Source: Omphiscola glabra
Lineage: Eukaryota > Mollusca > Gastropoda > Lymnaeidae
Length of the DNA stretch: 64,000 nucleotides
Reading direction: 5' to 3'
Assembly: GCA_964017045.1 (NCBI GenBank)
Contig: OZ024804.1
Span: 20,012,537 to 20,076,536 of the forward strand
Shown: positions 49,677 through 60,659 of the stretch, in pieces
How the letters are laid out: every line of letters starts with the position of its first letter
How positions within the stretch are numbered: the first letter of the stretch is position 1
Notes under the pieces: model-generated
Seen by the model: only the letters and a program-made list of their open reading frames with translations
Told to the model about the DNA's origin: nothing
The model's database searches: none
Made by a program: the position numbers and the translations under genes

Positions 49677-50501
49677 CTACATACATATATATTACAAAAT
49701 ACAAAAACTCTACATCAGTAGTTCTGAAACCTAATGAGATGTGGATGAATGATCCGCTTGGAGTTGGAATGGAAACCATCATGATTCGTAGTTTTGGTTT
49801 TAGCTTTAATACTACATTTATTAAATTGTGTTGAATGTCAAAGATTTTAATAGATACTTGATCACATATAACAATCTTATTTTTTTATACTATGACTTTA
49901 ATTTGATTTTTCACATCAAAAACGCCATAGCACCCAACACAAAATATGAATAAATTGGGTGATATGGCCTGGCCAAAATATATAAGTGACGAACTTTATT
50001 TCCATATTAGATGCACCTTTATGTATCGGAAGATATCTCATATGTAAATGTGTACACCATTCAGATACAGAAATAATGTAGTCATTTGCCTTCGCCTATT
50101 CGACAGCATAGGAAGAGTTCAATATTTGTATCATTGAATTAGCTCTACATGCCAAAACTGTCTTATCACTCATCACATTTTTATTTCTGGTGCAAAACAA
50201 AAAGATACTATAACATTTTTAAAGTATACATTTAAAGAATTATTTTCTTGATGTTAGATTTTATACACATGTGATAAAAATGAATGGAGAAGCTTATAAT
50301 GATATTTGAACATTTCAAATTGCTAACACAGCAATTATTTCCATCGCATTGCATCTAAACGCTAGCTTGACCAAATATAACACACTTACCACATAAAAAA
50401 CAATGTTCATTTCAAAACAAAAATCAAAATGGAATGTCATATTTATGGCATTGTCCTGCCAAATTAATTACTGTTTCCCTGTAATCTGTAAACTTTACCA
50501 T
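49677..50501. other. No feature seen
   Basis: AT-rich sequence between the hAT element and the 3' end of R7. Part of it is probably R7 3' UTR. Confidence 0.4.
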
Positions 50502-51735
50502 TTAATGGTTCAGTTTTAAATTCGAATCAATCTCAATGTAATGAGCCACGAGACGAGATGGATTAGATGGATTAGATTTTCCGAAAGAATGGTCAACTTT
50601 ACAATCCACAATTTCAACAAGTTCCTGACGAGCGTCAACTACTGGATCACATGATGGTAAATTTGAGGTGGACGTACCATGAGACCCATTTCTACCATAC
50701 TCATCTCTTTCGATATCAACAGTTGAACAAGTTGGCTTCAAATAACTACCATCATCTGATTTGGTATCTTTGGTCATGATGGTCAAGTGGTCGTATAAAT
50801 GCCCTGCAGTGTTGAGAGAGACTCCGTCACGTGATAAATCACAAAATGTCTTGTTAACATAGATCAGAGAACTGTCGTGTTGGACATTTAATGTTTGAAC
50901 GTCACTTTGTCGCGGCTTTGTTTTCATACCTTTTCCTTTCTTATTCTTTTTATCGGCCAAGTTAGTTACATTTTCATCTTCATCTGGATCTCGGTTTCGT
51001 TCATGTTTTTTGAGATAGAGAAGCATCTTTATATGTGGCTTTATAGTTTTGGATTGTTTAGTTTGACTGTGTGGACACTTGATCGTGGAGCTATCATCTT
51101 GGTATGCGCTGTTGTAATCATCAGGCTCAGTGTAAGTTTTTAGATCATTAACTGTATTCGAAACTGTTCTGTGTGACAAAGGAAATTTTGCTCTTTTCCA
51201 TAAACAGAAAATGATTACACATATGAAGGTAAAGGCCCATATTCCGTTGCTTACACACAGGCCAATGATCAGTGGCGTCTGAGATGACAATGCAGATGAA
51301 TCAGCACTTACTGTGGACGTAGCGTCAGCTGCAACGGAAATTGCGTTTGTAGTGTAGAACGTTGTGTAGTCCGTTGTTGTATATGCGTATGTTGGCCTCG
51401 AGCAAGTTGATTCAGGAACTGTTGTAATATTTTCTTGATAGTTAATGCTAATTGTTTCGTCGATATTAACTGAACATATTCCAGCACAGGGTTTACATGA
51501 AGTGATGTTCGTGTACAACACGGTCCATGATTTATTATTATCACATAAACTATTTCGTCCCATCCGTTGGCATTCAAAAAAAGTTGAGTCCACAGCACCG
51601 CACTCAAATGCATCCCCGTACTCAGTGATGTTAAGATCAGAGCAGGTCGTGCTGGATACATTTAAACTGCCCATGCCAAAAACGTAACTAAACTTGCAAA
51701 CAGGTGAAACAGCTCCACTTAATTTAGAAAACAAT
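50502..51735 (-). CDS. Receptor R7, exon 2: R6-like ectodomain on a different tail
   Basis: With exon 1 (52529-52653) it gives about 452 residues. The acceptor is CAACAG, in phase. The ectodomain is nearly the same as R6, eight core cysteines plus one extra (SCKPC in place of SFKPC). After CSRPT, the stalk, membrane span (LIIGLCVSNGIWAFTFICVI) and tail are unrelated to R6 and match R3. Tail motifs: IYVNKT (Y-x-N, a Grb2-type SH2 site), HLYDHLTI, GSYLKPT and AHYIEI. A lysine-rich stretch (KKNKKGKGMKTK) lies mid-tail. The frame is intact to the end. Ligand unknown. The different SH2 sites predict different signalling from R6 with, presumably, a similar ligand. Confidence 0.87.
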
Positions 51736-52528
51736 CTGTTGAAATAAAAATAAAATGTATTGTTTATATATATGGGGTACCGCGCTATATAAAATCTCTA
51801 ATAATAATAATAAATACATAAAATGCCTAACTATATGTTTGCATTAATATAATTAAGATGATTCCTGTTATTTTATTGTATATCTTTTGATGAATATTGT
51901 TATATACAACATGTAAAGTTTGCATTATCCAAGAAAAATATTTATAAACGTTTACAATGTATACATATTTTCCTTAAAATAATCATAATAATGTCTAGGA
52001 TTATACATTCCTTTAATATATTTGTCAATGGTGTGTAGATTATGTTTTTGTTTTCGTGTAAAGAGATGACACTAGTTTAGGATCCATGTAAAAAATATTT
52101 GATTTAAATGTATAGAAAACACATTAATGTTTGTTGTTTATTTTTTAATTCTACAAAGCTAATACGTATTCTAAGAAGTAATTATTCTTTTGCATTGATT
52201 TCCATTTAAAATGAAACTTATTTTCACTTTAAAAGCGATCATGCTTTTAGTTCAATAATTCAATGTTGCTTACTAAATTTTATTGGAATAGATGATTGTG
52301 GAAAATTTTCTTAATAATAGTTCTTACAATAACTACACTAAATAATAATAAAGAGACAAATATATATACACATATATATATGTGTATTTTTTATCCAGAA
52401 ATATAACAATTTTCATTGAACTAAAAATGTGTACATAAGATATATATATAAATAAAATATTTAATCCAAATTGAATTCAACATATTTTATTATTTGTACA
52501 TTTATTTTATTTGGAGAAGACATCTTAC

Positions 52529-52653
52529 CCAAAATATCCATCGTACGTTAAACTGATAATGCCTGTGAAGTTGTTATTGTGTAATGTTATATCAACAAAG
52601 CGACCATTTACAAACATTATTTGTAGAAGTACTGAGCAGATTAACAGCATCAT
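52529..52653 (-). CDS. Receptor R7, exon 1: signal peptide
   Basis: Forty-one codons plus two bases from MMLLICSVLLQIMFVNGR, then FVDITLHNNNFTG. The donor is GGGTAAG (GT at 52528-52527). Acceptor TTACAG at 52688-52687. The second ATG at 52650 is an equally possible start. Confidence 0.83.
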
Positions 52654-53471
52654 GACTGCTGATTTCTTGTTAACATCAGTTGGTGTCTGTAAAAGGAAGA
52701 ATGTTTCGTTACTTTTTATACTTTATTTTTAAAGTAAACATTGTTAAAAAAATTCCCAAAAAGGCTTTGCTTCTCAAGAAAAAAATAAAATGATTGTTGT
52801 TTACTGTCAACCCTAATGTAATATTAAAAATATATTTAGTGTTATGAAAAAAAATTGGACCACACCCTACCCCTCATCCCAAATACAACAACCTTAATAA
52901 ATAAAGAAAACAAAACAAAATAATAAAAATATATTTTAATTTTTAATTTTTTAAAAATGTTTTCTAATTATATGGCTGTACCACGAGTCTAACATAGCAT
53001 CTACAACTCTCTTTCCCCTTCTGAATTCTCTGAACAACCGAGTTTATTTTTTAAATAACTGTTAACACCATACTTTTCATTTTATCAAAGCTTGTCATAT
53101 GGGGCAATAAACAATTGAATTATCGATTTAGTACTTTATTTTCGTCGCTGTATTCAATTTTTGATTTTTTTTTTAAATAATAAAATTGTCTGCCTCCAAT
53201 ATAATGTTAATACATTTTATGGCAAGAAATATTGCAAATTTATTATGAATGTGTATTTTAGATGAATTGAATTGATTTATACTATACTTGCAATATTTCA
53301 TTTTGAGATTACTAGCCGTAAAGCCCTAGTACGTATCATAGATTCTCATAGCTATGGTTTGGAGAATAGCTTGGTTCTCACTGGCTGATTTTTTCCTCAA
53401 TAGCAACATTGGTTCATCAATTAAATCATTATCTTTAAATTGATAATCCAACTTTATCCACCTACCCAAAT

Positions 53472-53695
53472 TGCTGTTCTTGACCAAATTCTGTTCCCGC
53501 ATAATTTATGTTCCAATCTAACTTCTGTTCGCGCCTACTTTCTTTTCCCACCTAACTTCAGTTCCTGCCTAATTGAATCCCCCGTCCAACTACTGTTCCC
53601 CGCCTAACTTCTCTTCCCACATGACTATTGTTCCCGCCTCACTTCTGTTCCCATTTAACTTGTTTTCCGCCAAACGTGTGTTCTGTCTAAGTTCC
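53472..53695. repeat. Degenerate minisatellite, 17-19 bp unit
   Basis: About a dozen imperfect copies of cctaacttctgttcccg in tandem, inside the long first intron of R7. Copies differ at several positions each, so the array is old. Confidence 0.8.
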
Positions 53696-54611
53696 CCGAT
53701 TTTAACGACAGTATTAAAACACTTTACTGTTTTTTTTCTGTAAAAAAAACATCGTTTTCCAGAAAAAGTATAAAGACAATTTTTGTATTGTAAAGCAAAC
53801 ATTGACTGTATAATTTTTACATATAATGTTCATATTTTGTTTAAAAGCCCCGCAGAAAAACGAATATGCATTTGACAAATTCACTACAACATGATATTAA
53901 ATTTTGCAATAGGACTTAATAAACCAATATATAATTACATTATTTATTTGTAATGATTATTTTCAACGTACCCATAACTGCCAACCCTTGTTAAAGTGAC
54001 TAAAATGCTAAAGTCGTTATTTCTTTATGTTATAATCACAACACTACCGTCCACAAAAGATGGCATAATAAATAAATGTTATGTCAAATATATTTGCAAT
54101 GAAAACAATTCCCATCATTTCTTATTATATTCACAATATGATTTGTAGTTGGAATAACTGTAGGAACACAAACATTTAAAAATAGAGACCTTAAGGAACA
54201 CATTTACTATATTTTTCAAGTGGTTTTAAATATTTGATATTTTTTTATTTTTTTTTTTAATATGACGAAGTTCATGTTAGTAGAGCTGGCCAGAACTTAA
54301 AAGAATAAAAGATAACTCAGATATTTAATCAATACTAGACGTGCTTGAATTTGAAAATATCGCCATAAAATTGGACTTTTTAACGACACTATGCAAAGTT
54401 GTAGGATCAAATCGGAAAGCACGAGTTGATGAACTGTAATGGAACGACTTGGTTATCGGCAATACTATACAGTACATGCTAACGTGATTTTCAAATCTAC
54501 TATATGAATCCTTATTGAAAGCTTCATGGAGTTGCTTCGTAAAGTCTTTATTAAAACAAAATATGTAAATGTTTTTATGTATCTTAATAAATATCACAAA
54601 TTCATACTTAC

Positions 54612-54655
54612 AATTTAAGTGCAGTTGTTTTCAGTCCCAGCAGGAAGTAACACTT
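54612..54655 (-). promoter_or_regulatory. 5' non-coding exon of R7 with ACTTCCTG motif
   Basis: On the minus strand GTTACTTCCTGCTGGG lies about 31 bases before a strong GTAAGTATG donor (GT at 54611-54610). It corresponds to the 5' exons of R2, R3 and R6, but lacks the AG that follows the motif there, which favours a promoter element over an acceptor. Confidence 0.45.
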
Positions 54656-54891
54656 TTAGCAAATATGCTATATGAATACATGTGTCTATTTATAGAGCTT
54701 TATAATATTGTATTGGAAATAATTTCAATCATCTCAGGTCAGCTTTACATGACAAAGAAGACAGATGCATGCGTATGATCCAATATAATCCGTCGTATAA
54801 TGTACCGAAGTTAAGCATTGTTCCTTTAATTGTTTAAGTAATATTAAAACACAATGTCAAATATACTTTGATAAGAACAGTACAGATTTAC

Positions 54892-55037
54892 GATACATAT
54901 GAAATACACATTTACGATACATATGAAGTACACATTTACGATACATATGAATGAATACACATTTACGATACATATGAAATACACATTTACGATACATATG
55001 AAATACACATTTACGATACATATGAAATACACATTTA
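54892..55037. repeat. 24-bp minisatellite, six copies
   Basis: The unit gatacatatgaaatacacat plus ttac is repeated six times with almost no change. One copy has a 3-base insert and another a single a-to-g change. Copies are much more alike than those at 53472-53695, so the array is young and probably length-variable. Confidence 0.92.
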
Positions 55038-55230
55038 ATATAGTTTAATAATGCAATAAAATGTGTAAAAAAAAAAACAAATTTAAAAAGAAAAGCAGAT
55101 AATCCCATATATTAAAATATAATTATTAAACATAATTGACCTCAGGACTCCTGTAACAGCCATTAATAACATGTGTAAAATGTGAACCAACTTTACACCA
55201 TAAGTTAAATTCAAACTATATTATTTATAT

Positions 55231-55664
55231 TGTGAAGTGTCCAGACCTGTAGTCGACCCGTAAGGGGTGGGGGGGAGTCCCACATCGGTACTAATCAAAC
55301 AAAGGGTCAATCTCGTCAGACTGCCCGCGACGGGATGATGGCGTTGGTTTCATCACCTAAGACCAACTGACCAAACAAGGGTCAAGCTTGTCATATTGCC
55401 CGCGACGGGATGGATGACCTATTTCGCAGTGTGTGATAGGAATGGGATCGGGGCACTGGGAAGAAATCTCTAGGGACGCGGGGCGTATATAAGGGACAGT
55501 TGGATAGTGGACAGACGGGAGAAGTCCTGAACGAAAGAGATAGAGACAAATAAAAGAGTCAAAACTATAACCATCGTTGAGTTGTCAATTTAGTGCAGTA
55601 CGAGAGACGAAAAGTACAAGGTTGCAAATTAATTAGAGAACGGAGACGAATAAGGTTCTCTACA
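55231..55664 (+). repeat. 5' LTR of a Ty3/gypsy-type retrotransposon
   Basis: Begins tgtgaagtgtccag and ends ttctctaca. It holds a TATA box (gtatataaggg, about 55484-55494) and an aataaaag signal. It matches the LTR at 57989-58451 closely, apart from a ~27-base stretch missing here and scattered changes. Confidence 0.9.
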
Positions 55665-55665
55665 A

Positions 55666-55683
55666 TGGTGGCAGCGGTGGGAT
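55666..55683 (+). other. Primer binding site, tRNA-Leu type
   Basis: TGGTGGCAGCGGTGGGAT starts one base after the LTR. It is complementary to an 18-nt 3' end of the type ATCCCACCGCTGCCACCA, which as I recall is the end of tRNA-Leu(AAG) in animals. Confidence 0.7.
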
Positions 55684-55744
55684 GGTAACCTTGCAACGTC
55701 ACTGAAGAGGTCGCTGTTTTCATTTTTTTACATGTATACCTGAT

Positions 55745-56062
55745 ATGCTACGTACTACAACCGGGATAGAGATGAACTCACTACTAGCTTATCACATGCC
55801 AACATTTAATATACATTCAGCTTGGCAAACATTTATCGAAAAGTTTGAGATGATCGCTAAACTTTTAAAATTAAGCCCAGAGAAGAAACTTCTGTCATTG
55901 GTAGTTTTGTTGCAAGGTGACGCAGCAGAGTTTGCCTTCGGAGAATTAGAAGAGTCAGACAGAGAGAGCTATGAGGGTTTTAAGGAGGTTCTCGCAGAAA
56001 GATTTAAGGACCGTCAAAGCACAGCATTTTATCAGAATGTACTAGAGAGGAGAGCGCTTTAG
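55745..56062 (+). pseudogene. Retrotransposon gag fragment
   Basis: A 105-codon frame with the gag look of Ty3-type elements: AWQTFIEKFEMIAKLL, VVLLQGDAAEFAFGEL, FKEVLAERF. It stops at TAG 56060-56062, well short of a full capsid protein. Remaining gag-like text continues in broken frames up to the zinc knuckle. Confidence 0.7.
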
Positions 56063-56226
56063 ACAAATGAAACAACTATCGATTAAGCCTCAGGCATCAA
56101 ACAGTTGACAGTAAAGAGATATCCTACAGAGAACTCACTAACTTTAGAGAGGAAATTAAATCCCTCTGTAATGCACATCGTTCACCAGTGCCATAGAATA
56201 ATCGTGAACCTATAACTCGCAGAAGG

Positions 56227-56598
56227 GTGGAACCCAGGTGCTTTGGATATGAGAGGATCGGTCACATTGCCCGTAATTGTCCAAACATGAGCAAAGGAGG
56301 AGAAATTACTGATCGGCTGAAACTAAATCACATTTCATCAAATGGTCAAAACATTCGTCCTAGTGCTGTTTTCGTGCCTGTGAAAGTGTGTGGTGTTAGG
56401 ATAGAATTTCTAATGGACAATGGTGCGGCGGTGACCGTTATTTCGAGAAAACGATTTTTTGAAATTCCACGACATCAGCGACCTAAGATTCATCACCATT
56501 TCTCACCAGTGAATCTACAGACAGCAACTGGAGCACCAGTGAAACTTTATGGGGTGAGTGACGTTAAATTATTGATTGGAGATGAAGTGTATATGTAG
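56227..56598 (+). pseudogene. Zinc knuckle and aspartic protease fragment
   Basis: CFGYERIGHIARNC is a retroviral-type zinc knuckle with its second Cys changed to Tyr. IEFLMDNGAAVTVIS is the protease active site with Asn in place of the usual Thr/Ser after the Asp. Both changes should disable function. The frame ends at TAG 56596-56598. Confidence 0.75.
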
Positions 56599-56636
56599 CA
56601 GATATAGCAGAAGACGGTTCCCTTGGTTTTGACTTT

Positions 56637-57359
56637 TTGGGTCATTACAATTTTTCTTTCTCAGTCAGCAAAGGTCTGAGCTTGGATTCTCACAATGTGC
56701 CGATTGTGGCTAAATATCCGAGTGCAAAGAATACGCAAGATAAAAGGTATTTTAGTGCGTCAAAACATTCCCAGTTCCCGGCACCATTCTGTGTGAGAGT
56801 GAACACGGTCACTACACACAACAAAAGACAGCGTCCAGTTAAAAGCCAGTGGACACGCATGGCTCCTGTCCCAGATAACGTGTTAGCACATCCTGAGATG
56901 GCCTCCCCAACGGCGAAGCCCAGGAATGTTGGTAATAAATCAATCCAGTTGTGTGGTGAGGTCAAGTCTAAGTGGAAGAAAAGGGAGGTAATTCCAGATG
57001 GACCAGTAAAGGTACAGAAAGGTGACCCAGACGCTCGAGCAGTATTGCGCCTTTTCAACGTGGGTGACGTAGTCCAGTTTTCAGACTCCACAAACAAAGT
57101 GAGTAGAAACCAGAAGTTGAGCACAATTAATAAGTGGTGCGTTCCTAGTGTCATCAGTCGAAAGCTACGTAATAATTTGTTCGAGACTCAAGGACAGGGA
57201 AGAATGACATGCAAAATTATTCATCATGAAGGCCACTATAGGATGAAGCATTATGACAATGATCCACCAGACTGGATTTTAAAGTTACTAACAGCTTGCC
57301 TAAGAGACAATTTGATGGGAACCACTCCGGAGCTTCCACGAGTTCTGCAGGAAGCGTAG
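56637..57359 (+). pseudogene. Protease end fused to integrase C-terminal end by deletion
   Basis: The first ~25 codons read like the end of the protease. The last ~110 codons look like the integrase C-terminus: VGDVVQFSDSTNK, then a GPY/F-like WCVPSVISRKLRNNLFE and a final DNDPPDWILKLL. What normally lies between (RT, RNase H, integrase core) is absent, so the frame spans a large deletion. Confidence 0.6.
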
Positions 57360-57988
57360 TGTGTTCTGGGACACTTAGATTCATCTTATAGCATGACATT
57401 CTTTTTTTTTTCATAAATAGATTCATAATGAGTTTATAATGTAGATGATTATTTTTTACATGGATGATGTTCTAATCCTATAAGGATTCATTTTAATTTG
57501 CGGTTGAAAGATTGTTTAATTTTATAAAATGTTTTTTTCTTGGTGACCTCTTATGACTTTTAAGAAGGGTTTGAGTTAGTTTAAGGTGTTTTGTAAACGA
57601 CACTTATGTTTCATGCATTTGGAACTTTAGACGCTTCTGGCATTTTACTAGACATGGTGTCATTATGATTTTTGATTAGCTGCTTAATTTAGTTTTCAAC
57701 TTTATGTCATAATGTGTTACTGCCTGTTAATTTATTTTCTAAATGTTTTACTTTTCGTTCATTTTCGAAATTTTGTATTATTACTTGTTCTACCATAATT
57801 GTCTGATTGTGTGAATGTAAAAATGCTCCGACTGTGACCCAAGCGGACTATGACCTTGACCATAAGTTAGATGGGATGACATAGCGTGCAATTTGTACTA
57901 TTTTTAAATGAATGCTAATGGTCCAAGTCTTGAAGCCATCTAGAGATCAGTCATCCGTAATTGTAGTGAAGATGTAAGATGGGTGTAT

Positions 57989-58451
57989 TGTGGAGTGTCC
58001 AGACCTGTAGTCGACCCGTAAGGGGTGGGGGGAGTCCCACATCTATACTGATCAAACAAAGGGTCAATCTTGTCAGACTGCCCGCGACCGGATGACGGCG
58101 TTGGTTTGATGACCTAAGACCAACTGACCAAACAAGGGTCAAGCTTGTCAGATTGCCCGCGACTGGATTGATGACCTATTTCGCGGTGTGAGATAGGAAT
58201 GGGATCGGGGCACTGGGAAGAAATCTCTAGGGACGCGGGGCGTATATAAGGGACATTTGGATGGAACTAGAGATAACTCAACTGGGCAGGATAGTGGACA
58301 GACGGGAGAACTCCTGAACGAAAGAGATAGAGAAAAATAAAAGAGTCAAAACTATAACCATCGTTGAGTTGTCAATTTAGTGCAGTACGGGAGACGAAAA
58401 GTACAAGGTAGCAAATTAATTAGAGAACGGAGACGAATAAGGTTCTCTACA
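57989..58451 (+). repeat. 3' LTR of the Ty3/gypsy-type element
   Basis: Begins tgtggagtgtccag and ends ttctctaca. It keeps a ~27-base stretch (gaactagagataactcaact and following) absent from the 5' LTR. TATA box and aataaaag are present. Confidence 0.9.
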
Positions 58452-59029
58452 ATGTTATATCCGATTATATCAGATGTAGTACTATAGTGAAACATATAAT
58501 AATTTCTCTTAACTAAAAGTTGGACCAAAATGCTCTAAAATCATTTTAAACTTGCCACAAAAATTATTGCATTTTTTTAAATATATATTTTTTAATAAAG
58601 TTGTTGGACCCGTCCATTGTCATTTATGCCTAAGAAGTTTGTCAGATTTTTCACAAAAGATCTCAAGGCCTATTCTAAAACAAGATCTCACAAACCACGT
58701 GTGCTAAAACTACTACAGAGTATACTTTTAAAATTGGCACCTATCACTTACTTCTCTCAAGCAAAGGATGGAACTCAAAATACAACAATAACACAAAAAA
58801 AAAAAAAAAGAAAAACAACAAAAAAAAAACCAACTAATTACCTACAAGTCTAACCTTTACAAATTATGTCCCCTGTCAACAGCGTTTACACTCTCTTGAA
58901 TTTAATCTTACTCCAGCCACGAAACACTTCCCTCCCAAACATTCTTTATCACACATCACCTTATCACAATGAAATTTAATCTTTAGAATATATATATATA
59001 TATATATTTACTAAAATTGCATTTCACTA
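58452..59029. other. No gene seen
   Basis: A 78-codon plus-strand frame at 58617-58853 ends in a lysine-rich run from poly-A and is not credible. A (TA)n run lies at 58988-59008. Confidence 0.4.
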
Positions 59030-59561
59030 CAGTGGAACCCCGCTATAACGCTCCCCGCCATAACGCGAATTCGGATATAATGCGGTCGTAGCATGGCTCC
59101 CGAAATTTTATATATATTTTCAATTGAAAAAAAAAAATTGGAGAAAAGTAGTGTGTAAAACGTTTGTTATAATTTGGTGGAAGAATTCGCGTATGACTTT
59201 TAATAAGAAACGATCAGAACTTAACAATTTATCCTGGTTCTTTAAGTGATATAGTGATAGTCTGGTATTATCGGTCAATCTGTATTATCGTTCAAACAAA
59301 TGAAAATTGGTAAATGTTTTTAATGCACCGTAATAAACTATAAATATATTAGCCATCGATTATTTTTAATATATCTTAACTAATGCAATCCAGTTAATAT
59401 TCATCTGGTGATAAGCCGACTTTTGATCATTGCACATGTATACACGTATATGTTCTCGGAACAAAGTTAAACATGGTAAAACCTCGCATTAACGCGACCC
59501 CGCTTTTAACGCGATCCGATTTTATGGACCCCGATTATCTCGTTATAGCGGGGTTCCACTG
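59030..59561. mobile_element. pogo/Tigger-like MITE
   Basis: The ends are inverted copies: cagtggaaccccgctataac on the left and gttatagcggggttccactg on the right, bordered by TA on each side. These ends and the TA target are typical of pogo/Tigger-type Tc1-mariner elements. Near both ends gcg/acgcg motifs recur (cataacgcgaattcgg, attaacgcgacccc). 532 bases, no transposase. Confidence 0.85.
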
Positions 59562-60192
59562 TACTTGAGGTTTAAATTTAAATATACACACATGATTAAA
59601 CTTTAAAACTTTCATAAGTACATACAAGGCTGATAATAGGGACCAAATAATGCTGAATATATACACTCTTTTAAAAATTTGGAATTATTACATGTATCAA
59701 GTAATTATATGCACAAATTGTAATTTTTTTTAAATGTAAACAGCTTTTGAATGCTTTCAACACAGCGGTGTCACAGTCGATTAGGTTCGTGGAAAAGATT
59801 TATTTCATGATATTTATTTGCCAAAAGAACAATAAAATGATTTTTATCTGGAATGGTATTTGATTTAAAAGATAAAAATGAATGCTCTATGAACCTATTT
59901 GTAATACAATTTTAAAGACAGACACTGGAATGCAAATGTGGTTTTAGAAAAAAATAGATTGTCCATAGCTGCAAGGTGAGTTAAAACATAATATAATAAA
60001 ATATTTCCTATTTTACCTCCGCTGCTAGTTGTGGACAGTTGACCACATTATCCAAGGTAGACTAATAGGTCTACAAATTTCTTTCATTAGAAACAAGACA
60101 CATTGATAAAGCAAGGTAAATATGGTATTCTTGACTGACCTCGTTTAGATTTTACTTAATTGTGACTTCTTTGTTAATTATATCTAGGGAAC

Positions 60193-60657
60193 ATGTATAG
60201 ACCAACAAAGGATGAATATGGATGTAGAATACGAACCAACCAGGAATTGTATATTCTAAATCAGGATCTCACGCTAGTGGCAGAAATAAAACAAAAGGTC
60301 CGACTACGCTGGGCAGGACACTTAGAGAGAATGCCGAATGACAGAGGAGTGAAGAGATTGCATCGCCAAAACCCCAGAAGAACACGGCTCAAAGGTAGAC
60401 CTAGGCTTAGATGAAAGGATGATGTGGAAAAAGATGTACAGCAGCTGGGAATGCAGCATTGTAGAGAAAAGCATCAGTTAGTTCTGAGAGGAAGGAAGTG
60501 GAAACGCAGGCCAAAGCCCTACGTGAGCTGTAGCGCCACGGGATGGATTGCTAACTTGTATGATACACGTTTAAGAACTGTCATGGGACAGGGAAAAGTT
60601 CATGTTCTTTTAACTAAGAACACTAAGGAACAATATTGGTATGTAGGTTTATTTTAA
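60193..60657 (+). mobile_element. LINE reverse transcriptase C-terminal fragment
   Basis: The frame reads VRLRWAGHLERMPNDRGVKR, then RTRLKGRPRLR, a TGA at 60412-60414, and KDDVEKDVQQLGMQH in the same frame. The order (RWAGHLERMP, basic patch, W-DDVE-DL-LG) is the usual end of a LINE polymerase; the TGA replaces the expected Trp. No catalytic part lies upstream. A dead fragment from another LINE family than the one at 3535-3795. Confidence 0.75.
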
Positions 60658-60659
60658 TT

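Larger units (their letters stand above)
55231..58451 (+). mobile_element. Internally deleted Ty3/gypsy-type LTR retrotransposon
   Basis: Two LTRs flank only ~2.3 kb of inner sequence. Inside, in order, are a primer binding site, a gag fragment, a zinc knuckle with protease, and the extreme end of an integrase. The reverse transcriptase, RNase H and integrase core are gone. No clean target duplication is visible; atat and atgt at the ends match at three of four bases. Confidence 0.85.

Noticed and set aside
54892..55037. CRISPR-like repeat array
   Set aside because: Units are directly adjacent with no variable spacers, and the genome is eukaryotic.
54844..55108. Repetitive frames reading FICIVNVY or HMYRKCVF
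   Set aside because: Both are readings of the 24-bp minisatellite, not proteins.
56690..57154. 154-codon minus-strand frame
   Set aside because: It is antisense to the retrotransposon protease/integrase remnant.
58617..58853. 78-codon plus-strand frame ending in poly-lysine
   Set aside because: The lysine run is an A-rich tract; no conserved content.
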